Assembly (NCBI GenBank): GCA_028274925.1
Contig: JAQCNR010000163.1
Coordinates: 1 to 8,057, forward strand
Source of the DNA: Halovenus sp.
GTDB taxonomy: Archaea > Halobacteriota > Halobacteria > Halobacteriales > Haloarculaceae
DNA length: 8,057 nucleotides
Direction: 5' to 3'
Below are positions 1-4,886 of the stretch, piece by piece (within the stretch, counting starts at the first letter, position 1; each line of letters opens with the position of its first letter). The translations under genes and the position numbers were made by a program. The notes under the pieces were generated by a model. It made no database searches, was not told where the DNA came from, and saw only the letters and a program-made list of their open reading frames with translations.

Positions 1-123
1 GACGGCGACGAACTCGAACGGTACTACGGCTTCGATATGGCACTCGACCACGCTGGCGAACTGCTCGGCGTCGCGAGCCACGACCTGCCGGTGCCCGAGG
101 CGGCGGCCGACATGGGAATGTGA
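1..123 (+). CDS. C-terminal end of an unidentified protein (5' truncated by the window)
   Basis: Frame 1 is open from the first base to a TGA at 121-123 and gives 40 residues, starting DGDELERYYGFD and ending PVPEAAADMGM. The composition is acidic and the third codon positions are GC-rich, as in the real genes here. The fragment carries no motif that I can assign to a family, so the product is unknown. It ends immediately before the last base of the convergent DUF4177 gene, with no spacer. The coding call is fairly safe because of frame and composition; the function is open. Confidence 0.6.
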   Translation, partial: DGDELERYYGFDMALDHAGELLGVASHDLPVPEAAADMGM

Positions 124-294
124 TCAGACTTCGCGCTCGAAAACCATCCCGATAGTCGTGCCGTCGCGCTGGAGTGTTTCACTGAGACGCCAGCCCTCGC
201 TGGCGTATTCGTTGATTACTGACTCGATATTTCCCATCTTGCGGCCCCGTGCCTCTGTCGCGTGTGTCGTGTAGACGTACCGTTGCTCAGCCAT
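124..294 (-). CDS. DUF4177-type small protein (56 aa)
   Basis: The product begins MAEQRYVYTTHATE. A beta-strand start (YVYTT), a helix with an EGW motif at residues 33-35 and a C-terminal strand ending FEREV (52-56) match the compact DUF4177 pattern, where an N-terminal YxY strand, a central 'eGW' and a final 'F.R' recur. The biochemical role of DUF4177 is not known. The frame stays open upstream to 513, but the start at 292-294 is preferred: it gives the normal family length and lies 22-29 bp downstream of a TATA-like element. The upstream extension is basic, unlike haloarchaeal proteins, and would run across the neighbouring 45-aa gene. The gene is convergent with, and abuts, the partial gene at 1-123. 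Confidence 0.8.
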   Translation of the reverse strand: MAEQRYVYTTHATEARGRKMGNIESVINEYASEGWRLSETLQRDGTTIGMVFEREV

Positions 295-315
295 ACGAGA
301 GCGAGGTGGGCCGCC

Positions 316-323
316 AATAAAAG
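316..323 (-). promoter_or_regulatory. TATA box of the DUF4177 gene
   Basis: On the minus strand this reads CTTTTATT, 22-29 bp before the ATG at 294. That spacing fits a leaderless archaeal transcript. It also lies just after the stop of the 45-aa gene (333), so the U-rich stretch may also help end that transcript. Confidence 0.55.
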
Positions 324-332
324 ACCGGCGGG

Positions 333-470
333 CTACCCAAGCAGGGTGAAAATCAGGTACGGAATACCGAAGATGACCACGGTCATGAACGCCAGAATGA
401 GGCTGTAACCGATAATCGCGCCGACGCCGGTGAAGAAGGCGGGGTGTGTGAGTTCGTCCGGAAGTTCCAT
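333..470 (-). CDS. Small integral membrane protein (45 aa)
   Basis: Reading the minus strand from the ATG at 468-470 gives 45 residues and a TAG stop at 333-335. A short amphipathic start (MELPDELTHPAFF) with a few acidic residues is followed by a long hydrophobic stretch (about residues 12-45: GVGAIIGYSLILAF, then VVIFGIPYLIF). The length would fit one long or two short tightly packed membrane helices, with a Gly-Ile-Pro kink near residue 36. I do not recognise a named family. Evidence for a real gene is the clean TATA element 21-30 bp upstream, the coherent membrane-protein composition and the neat fit between neighbours. It is divergent from the glutaredoxin-like gene. It is short enough for gene finders with a length cut-off to miss. 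Confidence 0.72.
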   Translation of the reverse strand: MELPDELTHPAFFTGVGAIIGYSLILAFMTVVIFGIPYLIFTLLG

Positions 471-490
471 ATCTGCTTTCAGTCAGGCCG

Positions 491-500
491 TTACTTAATT
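491..500 (-). promoter_or_regulatory. TATA box of the 45-aa membrane protein gene
   Basis: Minus-strand AATTAAGTAA lies 21-30 bp before the ATG at 470, inside the 108-bp divergent spacer shared with the glutaredoxin-like gene. Confidence 0.55.
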
Positions 501-547
501 CTGTGGAACTCACCGCGGTTGTGTGCAGTTCGACACAATCGACTAAC

Positions 548-555
548 CGTTAATC
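548..555 (+). promoter_or_regulatory. TATA box of the glutaredoxin-like gene
   Basis: CGTTAATC lies 24-31 bp before the ATG at 579, in the divergent spacer. No Shine-Dalgarno sequence is visible, so a leaderless transcript is likely. Confidence 0.5.
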
Positions 556-578
556 CGTGGAGTCGCGAACAGTCGTGC

Positions 579-821
579 ATGGCAATCGAACTCTACGACA
601 GAGAACAGTGTCCATACTCGCAGAAAGTGCGCGACAAACTCGCTGAACTCGACCTTGCATACGACGAGACAGTCGTTCCAGACGCCCACGGCGACCGGAC
701 GATGGTCGAAGACCGAACCGGACAGACCGGCGTCCCGGTGCTGTTCGACGACAACATGGACGAGGAGTTCATCGCCGACAGCAGTGAGATTATTGCGTAC
801 CTCGACCAGCAGTACGCCTGA
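579..821 (+). CDS. Glutaredoxin / GST N-terminal domain-like thiol oxidoreductase (80 aa)
   Basis: This is a single thioredoxin-fold domain of the usual glutaredoxin length. After the first strand (IELYDREQ) comes the redox motif C11-P-Y-S14. The cis-proline motif is T50-G-V-P-V54, and an acidic D-S-S-E segment (67-70) precedes the last helix (IIAYLDQQYA), as in glutaredoxins and GST N-terminal domains that bind a gamma-glutamyl thiol. Only one active-site cysteine is present, so monothiol chemistry is expected. Haloarchaea use gamma-glutamylcysteine rather than glutathione, so that is the likely thiol partner (inference). The start at 579 gives the correct domain length and the expected TATA spacing; the upstream open extension has no such fit. 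The stop is 2 bp from the stop of the convergent htr gene. Confidence 0.88.
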   Translation: MAIELYDREQCPYSQKVRDKLAELDLAYDETVVPDAHGDRTMVEDRTGQTGVPVLFDDNMDEEFIADSSEIIAYLDQQYA

Positions 822-823
822 CC

Positions 824-2068
824 TTAGAGCGATTGTGCGAAGGTTTTGAGTTCGGAGCGCTGGGTTTCGTTGGCCTGTGCAATCTGTGAGAGTTCCTCGG
901 AGACGCGGGCGGCTTTCCGTGAGGCTTCGTCGATCATCATTGCCAGTTCTTCGGCGCTTTCGGACTGTTCTTCGGTGGCCGTCTCGACTTCGTCGAGCGC
1001 CGTCGAGACGCTGGTGACGAGTTCCTCGATATCGCTGAACGTCTCCAGTGCGTCCTTACTCGCCGCGAAGCCCTCACTGGTCTCGTCTTCGAGTTCGTCG
1101 AGTTCTGCCGCGGCCTGCTCGGTCCCAGCCTGAATACTGTCGACCAGTTCTTCGATTTCGCCGGCCTGTGTCTTGCTCTCCTCGGCGAGGTTTTTCACCT
1201 CGTTGGCGACGACGGCGAAGCCCTCACTGTCGCCACCGGCACGGGCGGCCTCGATGGAGGCATTCAGCGCAAGCATGTTCGTCTGGTCGGCGATGTCGTT
1301 GATGACGTCGACAATCTCGTCGATTTCATCAGTTCGGTCCTGCAGCGTCCCCACCTGTTCACGCACCTGCGCGGCGTTGTCGTTGATCCGCTCCATCCGG
1401 TCGGTCATCTCCTCGGCGCGCTCGTATCCCTCCTGGGTCAGTTCCTGCGCGCGGTCGCTCTGTTCGTTGACTTCCTGCGCCGTGGCGGCAATTTCCTCGG
1501 TGGCGGCGTTGATATCACTGATCTCGTTTGCGATGTTGTCGGTGTTTTCGGCCTGTTGTTCGACCAGCGTCTCTATCTCGAAAGAGCTCTCCTCGATGTC
1601 GGTCGCCCGGTCGATTAACTGCTCGACTGACGTGCGGGCGTCGGCGGCCGCGGTGGTCCCGCCGTCGAGTCGTGGAGCGAGCGCGGCCGTGTCTGTCGAG
1701 AGGACGCGGGCCAGTGCGGCCTCGGCACGCGCTGGCGGTTCCTGTGCGAGACTATGCTGGCCAGACAGCAGCGCGGCCTGTACTGTCGAGATTGCGGTGA
1801 ACAGGTCCGTCGCCCCAACGTCTCTGTCTCGGACGAGGGCGATGAGTTTGTCGTAGGCTGCCTCACCGTTCGGTAGTGTATTCGTGAAGTACTCCGTGGT
1901 ACAGGTCTTGAGTCCGTCAGACTGGCTGCTCAGTTGGTCGGTGACGAGGGCCTCGGTATCGGTCCGAGAGGCCGGCAGCAACGTCTCAGCGATCACTCTA
2001 AGTCGGTCTGGTTCGGTTTCGAACGCACTGACTTCTTCCGGGTCGATTTCGTTGCCGGGGGCACTCAT
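824..2068 (-). CDS. Soluble methyl-accepting chemotaxis transducer (Htr), N-terminal sensor resembling a reduced globin domain
   Basis: The 414-residue product would pass signals to CheA/CheW and so to the archaellum motor. The signalling domain fills about residues 145-414. Its hairpin tip (about 252-300) holds the near-invariant DQTNMLALNASIEAARAG, then GFAVVANEVKNLAEES. Flanking coiled-coil segments contain Glu-rich methylation-like stretches near 188-201 (ATEEIAATA) and 363-375 (ATEEQSESAEE). There is no transmembrane segment and no HAMP domain, so the protein is cytoplasmic. Residues about 20-135 form a separate helical domain whose helix pattern (ALVTDQL..., then VGATDLFTAI...ALL) loosely resembles the globin domain of HemAT, but the place of the proximal histidine seems to hold a non-histidine residue. 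The ligand is unknown. The start at 2066-2068 has a TATA element 24-30 bp upstream. Confidence 0.93.
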   Translation of the reverse strand: MSAPGNEIDPEEVSAFETEPDRLRVIAETLLPASRTDTEALVTDQLSSQSDGLKTCTTEYFTNTLPNGEAAYDKLIALVRDRDVGATDLFTAISTVQAALLSGQHSLAQEPPARAEAALARVLSTDTAALAPRLDGGTTAAADARTSVEQLIDRATDIEESSFEIETLVEQQAENTDNIANEISDINAATEEIAATAQEVNEQSDRAQELTQEGYERAEEMTDRMERINDNAAQVREQVGTLQDRTDEIDEIVDVINDIADQTNMLALNASIEAARAGGDSEGFAVVANEVKNLAEESKTQAGEIEELVDSIQAGTEQAAAELDELEDETSEGFAASKDALETFSDIEELVTSVSTALDEVETATEEQSESAEELAMMIDEASRKAARVSEELSQIAQANETQRSELKTFAQSL

Positions 2069-2091
2069 TGGTCGCTAGTTTACGCGGACCA

Positions 2092-2098
2092 CAAATAA
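2092..2098 (-). promoter_or_regulatory. TATA box of the htr gene
   Basis: Minus-strand TTATTTG lies 24-30 bp before the htr ATG at 2068. It sits in the 53-bp gap after the permease stop, suggesting that htr has its own promoter rather than reading through from the upstream operon. Confidence 0.45.
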
Positions 2099-2121
2099 CG
2101 ATTCGCGTCATCGCCGAGCCA

Positions 2122-3069
2122 CTACTGTGCTGACTCCTGTTCTGTGGCTGTGGTCACAATCCCCGCGAGGACGACAGCCCCACCAGCGACGGTAACGAGC
2201 GTCGGCATCTCGGCGAGTATCAGTGCTGCGAGCACCGTCGAGCCGACAGGTTCGCCGAGCAGCGAGACGGAGACGACGCTCGATTCCAGGTGGCCGAGTG
2301 CCCAGTTGATAACTGTGTGGCCGAGCAGTCCGGGTCCAACTGCGAGGCCGAGAAAGACCAGCCACTCCCGTTCGCCGTAGCCTGTCAGCGCGTGGCCCTG
2401 TGCGACCACGAGCACCAGCAGGCCGACCGTACAGACGCTGTAGACGATTACGACGTAGGGAATCAGCGCCAGCCGTTGCCTGAGTGAGCGCCCGGCGAGG
2501 ACGTACACAGCAGCCATGATTGCCCCGGTTACTGCGAGGCTGTTGCCCAGCAGCGGGTCTGAACCGACCGCCCCACCGAAGAGGTCGCCAACTGACATCG
2601 TGACAATCCCAGCGACGGCAACGAGAATTCCGACTGTCGTCCGTCGCGTCACCCGTTCGGAGAGCACCGCCCACGCTCCGATTGCGACGAAGATGGGCTG
2701 GGACTGGACGAGTGTCACGCTCGCGGCCACGCTCGTCCACGACAAACTCTCGAACCACGCGGCGAAATGCACTGCAAGCGCAAGCCCCGACAGACACGCA
2801 AAGATCACGTCTCGTCGCCCCATCGCCCGGAACTGTTCGCGGTACCGAACGAACGCGATTGGCAACAGCGGCAGCGTGGTGAACAGCACGCGGTAGGCCG
2901 CCGCAACCGAGGAGGGCGCGGAACTCAGCCGAACCAGTATCGCACCGGTGCTAATTGCTGGAATCGCGACTGCCAGCGCCAGATACGGCTTGAGGCCGTC
3001 TCCGGTCCGCAGGCTGGCTGCGTGCTCACGCAGCGACCGACCGAAGACGGTCGTGAGCAGAGTCAGCAC
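2122..3069 (-). CDS. EamA/DMT-superfamily permease
   Basis: From a GTG start at 3067-3069 the protein has 315 residues with about ten hydrophobic helices in two EamA repeats (about 28-161 and 174-307). Family signs are the repeat ends: VTLVQSQPIFVAIGAWAVL with SER (137-139), and VVSVSLLGEPVGSTVLAALIL with AE (286-287). Each is followed by a final helix (VGILVAVAGIV; TVAGGAVVLAGIV). DMT transporters move metabolites, often as exporters; the substrate cannot be read from sequence. The frame is open to an ATG at 3165, but that start would overlap the upstream thiamine-binding gene by 71 bp and add a basic, unlikely N-terminus, so GTG at 3069 is preferred. The gap to the upstream stop is 25 bp with no promoter, so the two genes are probably co-transcribed. 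Confidence 0.85.
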   Translation of the reverse strand: MLTLLTTVFGRSLREHAASLRTGDGLKPYLALAVAIPAISTGAILVRLSSAPSSVAAAYRVLFTTLPLLPIAFVRYREQFRAMGRRDVIFACLSGLALAVHFAAWFESLSWTSVAASVTLVQSQPIFVAIGAWAVLSERVTRRTTVGILVAVAGIVTMSVGDLFGGAVGSDPLLGNSLAVTGAIMAAVYVLAGRSLRQRLALIPYVVIVYSVCTVGLLVLVVAQGHALTGYGEREWLVFLGLAVGPGLLGHTVINWALGHLESSVVSVSLLGEPVGSTVLAALILAEMPTLVTVAGGAVVLAGIVTTATEQESAQ

Positions 3070-3094
3070 GGTCAGACGCTGGCGAGGGAGCGTA

Positions 3095-3418
3095 TTATCG
3101 GTTGCGCTCCCCACCAGAGCGCGCCTCGCGGCCGAGATGCTGTTCGACCTTCTCGACTTTCTCACTCGCAGCCTGCTTGACCGTGCGCTTGTCGTCGATT
3201 TTCAGGAACGTTCCGACCCGGTCGGCGTCGACGGCGTCGTGTGCGGCAGCAGCGGCCGCGAACAACTCGTCGACGTCTTGAGCCTCGAGAATCGTCCCCA
3301 TCGGCGTCGTCTCGTATTCGACCTCGAACGCGTCCAGCGCGTCGACCGCTTTCGCTATCTCTGGCGCCATGCTCCCCTCTACTTTCGGCGAGACACTCAG
3401 AAACGCAGTTGCTGTCAT
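3095..3418 (-). CDS. MTH1187-family thiamine-binding protein (107 aa)
   Basis: The product starts MTATAFLSVSPKVEGSM. It follows the MTH1187/YkoF-like pattern: a first beta strand ending in 'SVSPK' (usually 'PIG'), a helix (APEIAKAVDALDAF), a second strand with the T-P-M-G-T-I-L-E-A signature (38-46), a helix, then a strand with R67-V-G-T-F-L-K-I-D-D-K-R. Members have a ferredoxin-like fold and several bind thiamine or related ligands; structures exist for bacterial and archaeal homologues. The last 15 or so residues (GREARSGGERNR) are a basic tail beyond the usual domain end. The ATG at 3416-3418 fits the family length and has a TATA element 23-32 bp upstream. It is the first gene of a likely two-gene operon with the DMT permease, which raises the idea of ligand-linked transport. 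Confidence 0.85.
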   Translation of the reverse strand: MTATAFLSVSPKVEGSMAPEIAKAVDALDAFEVEYETTPMGTILEAQDVDELFAAAAAAHDAVDADRVGTFLKIDDKRTVKQAASEKVEKVEQHLGREARSGGERNR

Positions 3419-3440
3419 GACTGACTGTAGGGGCCTGACT

Positions 3441-3450
3441 GACAAAATTG
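3441..3450 (-). promoter_or_regulatory. TATA box of the thiamine-binding protein/permease operon
   Basis: Minus-strand CAATTTTGTC lies 23-32 bp before the ATG at 3418. The implied 5' leader is absent or very short, so there is no room for a TPP riboswitch. Confidence 0.5.
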
Positions 3451-3562
3451 CCCGGCCATCTCTCCCGGAACAGACGGACTGGCGAACTTGTTCTGGATGC
3501 GAATGGAATATGGCAATCGGGAAACCAAAGCTTGGGATATGAACTATTTGTTTTTGCATACC

Positions 3563-3574
3563 AAAATATATTTT
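3563..3574 (+). promoter_or_regulatory. Perfect AT palindrome upstream of the dpsA TATA box (possible operator)
   Basis: AAAATATATTTT is a 12-bp perfect inverted repeat whose 3' end is 13 bp upstream of the dpsA TATA box. It sits in a strikingly AT-rich stretch (about 3535-3620) in an otherwise GC-rich window. A regulator site or easily melted promoter DNA is possible. Palindromes arise easily in AT-only DNA, so confidence is low. Confidence 0.3.
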
Positions 3575-3587
3575 CTATACAGGTAGA

Positions 3588-3594
3588 TTTATAC
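3588..3594 (+). promoter_or_regulatory. TATA box of dpsA
   Basis: TTTATAC lies 26-32 bp before the dpsA ATG at 3620, close to the archaeal consensus. The transcript is probably leaderless or has a leader of only a few bases. Confidence 0.65.
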
Positions 3595-3619
3595 CCTTGG
3601 CGAGACAATTATAATCTGT

Positions 3620-4168
3620 ATGAGCACCCAGAAAGAAGCAATGCGAGAGTTCGGTACCGTCGAAGAAAACGGCCTGCGGCTCGACACAGACAAATCCGAG
3701 CAGATAATTGACGCGCTGAACACAGACCTTGCGGCGGCGTACACGCTGTACCACCAGCTTCGGAAACACCACTGGAACGTCGAGGGCGCGGAGTTCCGCG
3801 ACATCCACATCTTCCTCGGTGAGGCCGCCGAGCGCGCCGACGAAGCCGCAGACCAAATCGCCGAGCGCGCACAGTCTCTCGGTGGCACGCCAGTTGCCAG
3901 CATGAGCCAGCTGCAGGAGCACTCACCTGTCGAGTCGGAAGACGACGACATCTACGACATCCGGACCTCGATGGAACACGATATCGAGATGTACGGCGAC
4001 ATCATCGAATCACTCCGTGACCACGTCGAACTCGCGACAAACCTCGGCGACCACGCGACAGCGGAGATTCTCCGTCAGATTCTGGGCGCAGTCGAAGAAG
4101 ACGCCCACCACCTCGAACACTACCTCGGTGACGACACGCTGGTGACCGAGTCGACGATGCACAACTAA
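3620..4168 (+). CDS. dpsA: DpsA, ferritin-like iron-storage and DNA-protecting protein
   Basis: The product is 182 residues, the same length as Halobacterium salinarum DpsA as I recall it, and opens with a matching MSTQK. Dps proteins form 12-subunit shells that oxidise Fe(II), often with hydrogen peroxide, and store it as ferric mineral, limiting Fenton damage. The ferroxidase ligands keep Dps spacing: H51 (KHHWNVEG), H63 (DIHIFL), D78 and E82. Four-helix segments are evident, with the family signatures YHQLRKHHWNVEGAEFRD (44-61) and YDIRTSMEHDI (112-122), and the C-terminal DAHHLEHYLGDDTLVT (161-176). An acidic insertion (EDDD, 107-110) suits high salt. In relatives expression responds to iron and oxidants; here no TTAGG-type metal box is seen in the promoter. 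A T6 run downstream may end the transcript. Confidence 0.96.
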   Translation: MSTQKEAMREFGTVEENGLRLDTDKSEQIIDALNTDLAAAYTLYHQLRKHHWNVEGAEFRDIHIFLGEAAERADEAADQIAERAQSLGGTPVASMSQLQEHSPVESEDDDIYDIRTSMEHDIEMYGDIIESLRDHVELATNLGDHATAEILRQILGAVEEDAHHLEHYLGDDTLVTESTMHN

Positions 4169-4211
4169 CTGGGTGTCACTCACGATTTCGCCACGTAACT
4201 GACTCGGGCCG

Positions 4212-4217
4212 TTTTTT
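4212..4217 (+). terminator. U-run terminator candidate of dpsA
   Basis: A TTTTTT run lies 44-49 bp after the dpsA stop, within GGCCG-T6-CCGG. Archaeal RNA polymerase commonly terminates at U-runs without a strong hairpin. Confidence 0.45.
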
Positions 4218-4298
4218 CCGGCAGTTGTCAAGGACACACAGCCACAGTTATCGCAGTCACTCCGCTGGTCGACTGATGGAGACGTACAATATTGGCCA

Positions 4299-4320
4299 GA
4301 CATCAAAAAAAGCCGATGTC
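4299..4320. repeat. Inverted repeat GACATC/GATGTC around an A7 tract
   Basis: GACATC (4299-4304) and GATGTC (4315-4320) are perfect 6-bp arms around AAAAAAAGCC. On the minus strand the loop contains a T7 run, so it could act as a terminator or a structured RNA element. No obvious minus-strand gene immediately upstream needs it. Confidence 0.35.
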
Positions 4321-4338
4321 GAGTCCCGCCTCAGGTCG

Positions 4339-4413
4339 GATAACTACGCACTTACCCAGCACAACCCCTCATTTCTCGCTCTCTCAGTTCCAAGATTCAG
4401 CAGATAACTACGC
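4339..4413. repeat. Direct repeat GATAACTACGC, two copies
   Basis: The 11-bp word GATAACTACGC occurs at 4339-4349 and again at 4403-4413, 64 bp apart. I saw no other copy in the window. It could be a regulator binding site pair or a fossil of duplication in the non-coding stretch. Confidence 0.45.
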
Positions 4414-4545
4414 GGACATCCGGGCGGCAGAATTCACAGTAACGCTTTATTCCGTCTACCAGCCCCCTCGAACGTATTCAACCATTCTTCCGCAAACCCG
4501 CTGTGGCTGAGGTTCTCGCGGAGTCCCAGACGTATCCGCCTGCAG

Positions 4546-4569
4546 AAAAAGGCACCAGCAGGAGTGCTG
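4546..4569 (-). terminator. Hairpin plus U-run terminator candidate of the 53-aa gene
   Basis: On the minus strand CAGCA-CTCC-TGCTG (plus-strand 4569-4556) forms a 5-bp stem with a 4-base loop. It is followed after GTGCC by TTTTT (4550-4546). It lies about 50 bp past the stop of the minus-strand 53-aa gene, so it is suitably placed to end that transcript. Confidence 0.4.
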
Positions 4570-4616
4570 CAGCGAGACGAGATGGGAGGGCGGGCGTCAG
4601 GGAGAGTTTGGTACAG

Positions 4617-4778
4617 TTATCGAGACAACTCGACCGTATAGTCGGTCGCAATCCAGCCGTCAGTGTTGTCTGCTTCGACGAACACGACTCGGTCCGGGCA
4701 GCTCATGTGCGCTGTCACGTCGCAGTCGGCACAGACCTCCGGGAACTGCTCTGCGTCTCTATCATAGTTAGCTTTCAT
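4617..4778 (-). CDS. Small CxxC/H/C putative metal-binding protein (53 aa)
   Basis: The minus strand from the ATG at 4776-4778 encodes 53 residues, beginning MKANYDRDAEQFPEVCADCD and stopping at TAA (4617-4619). Cysteines C16 and C19 with H24 and C27 make a C-x2-C-x4-H-x2-C cluster, suited to one zinc or iron ion, or to redox chemistry. The second half (VVFVEADNTDGWIATDYTVELSR) reads as short beta strands and is acidic. I recognise no named family. Support for a real gene: good haloarchaeal composition, a TATA element about 25-32 bp upstream, a hairpin/U-run downstream, and a promoter carrying two palindromic metal-repressor-type boxes. Its length would hide it from many gene finders. Function is unknown; a role in metal handling or sensing is inferred from the cluster and promoter only. 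Confidence 0.75.
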   Translation of the reverse strand: MKANYDRDAEQFPEVCADCDVTAHMSCPDRVVFVEADNTDGWIATDYTVELSR

Positions 4779-4786
4779 TACCAGGA

Positions 4787-4802
4787 CTTAGGCACCCCTA
4801 AA
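4787..4802 (-). promoter_or_regulatory. DtxR/SirR/MntR-type operator, box 1
   Basis: On the plus strand this 16-bp site reads CTTAGGCACCCCTAAA, with arms TTAGG and CCTAA as perfect inverted repeats. It differs at two places from the DtxR-superfamily pattern TTTAGGCNNGCCTAAA. It lies 9-24 bp before the ATG of the 53-aa gene, between the TATA box and the likely start site, where a bound repressor would block transcription. Confidence 0.6.
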
Positions 4803-4810
4803 ACTAAAAG
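4803..4810 (-). promoter_or_regulatory. TATA box of the 53-aa gene
   Basis: Minus-strand CTTTTAGT lies 25-32 bp before the ATG at 4778. It falls exactly between the two palindromic boxes. Confidence 0.55.
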
Positions 4811-4812
4811 GG

Positions 4813-4828
4813 TTTTGGCTTGCCTAAA
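4813..4828 (-). promoter_or_regulatory. DtxR/SirR/MntR-type operator, box 2
   Basis: Plus-strand TTTTGGCTTGCCTAAA differs by one base from the palindrome TTTAGGCTTGCCTAAA. Its centre is 26 bp from the centre of box 1, on the upstream (BRE) side of the TATA box. It is also about 90-100 bp upstream of the plus-strand gene at 4917, too far to block that gene's promoter directly. Confidence 0.6.
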
Positions 4829-4886
4829 CGATGGTCATCAGAAACAGGATACTATCTCGTAACCAATGTAGAAACAGCGGGGAGTG

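Larger units (their letters stand above)
4169..4616. other. Non-coding stretch between dpsA and the 53-aa gene
   Basis: I see no convincing gene in these roughly 450 bp. Open frames here are short, use TTG or GTG starts, lack acidic bias, or run antisense through neighbours. It holds a T6 run after dpsA, a short inverted repeat around an A7 tract (4299-4320), an 11-bp direct repeat (4339-4349 and 4403-4413), a TATA-like CTTTATT near 4445-4451, and a hairpin plus T5 terminator for the minus-strand gene. GC content appears lower than in the flanking genes. It may be regulatory or untranslated RNA, or the remains of a decayed gene. Confidence 0.6.

Noticed and set aside
1173..1856. Long plus-strand frame (227 aa) antisense to htr
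   Set aside because: Ser/Ala-rich shadow of the transducer coding sequence, produced by GC-rich codon bias; no motif.
3419..3440. Possible TPP riboswitch before the thiamine-binding protein gene
   Set aside because: The TATA box is only 23-32 bp before the ATG, so the leader is too short for a riboswitch.
3530..3541. CCAAAGCTTGG near-palindrome upstream of dpsA
   Set aside because: Imperfect and short, with no second copy; not distinguishable from chance.
4010..4306. Minus-strand open frame with a C-D-N-C-G-C stretch, starting near the A7 tract
   Set aside because: The first 45 or so codons lie outside dpsA and look zinc-finger-like, but the frame runs antisense through dpsA with no stop at a sensible domain end and has no acidic bias. 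At best a decayed remnant.
4225..4407. Plus-strand 60-aa open frame after dpsA
   Set aside because: It needs a TTG start, is Ser/Arg/His-rich rather than acidic, and has no recognisable motif; the internal ATG at 4276 leaves only 43 residues.
4831..4840. Short inverted repeat ATGGTCAT next to operator box 2
   Set aside because: Only a few base pairs with a two-base centre; no functional context.
4503..4862. Plus-strand 119-aa open frame with a GTG start
   Set aside because: It overlaps the better-supported minus-strand 53-aa gene and its operator region, and its composition is basic and unlike haloarchaeal proteins.
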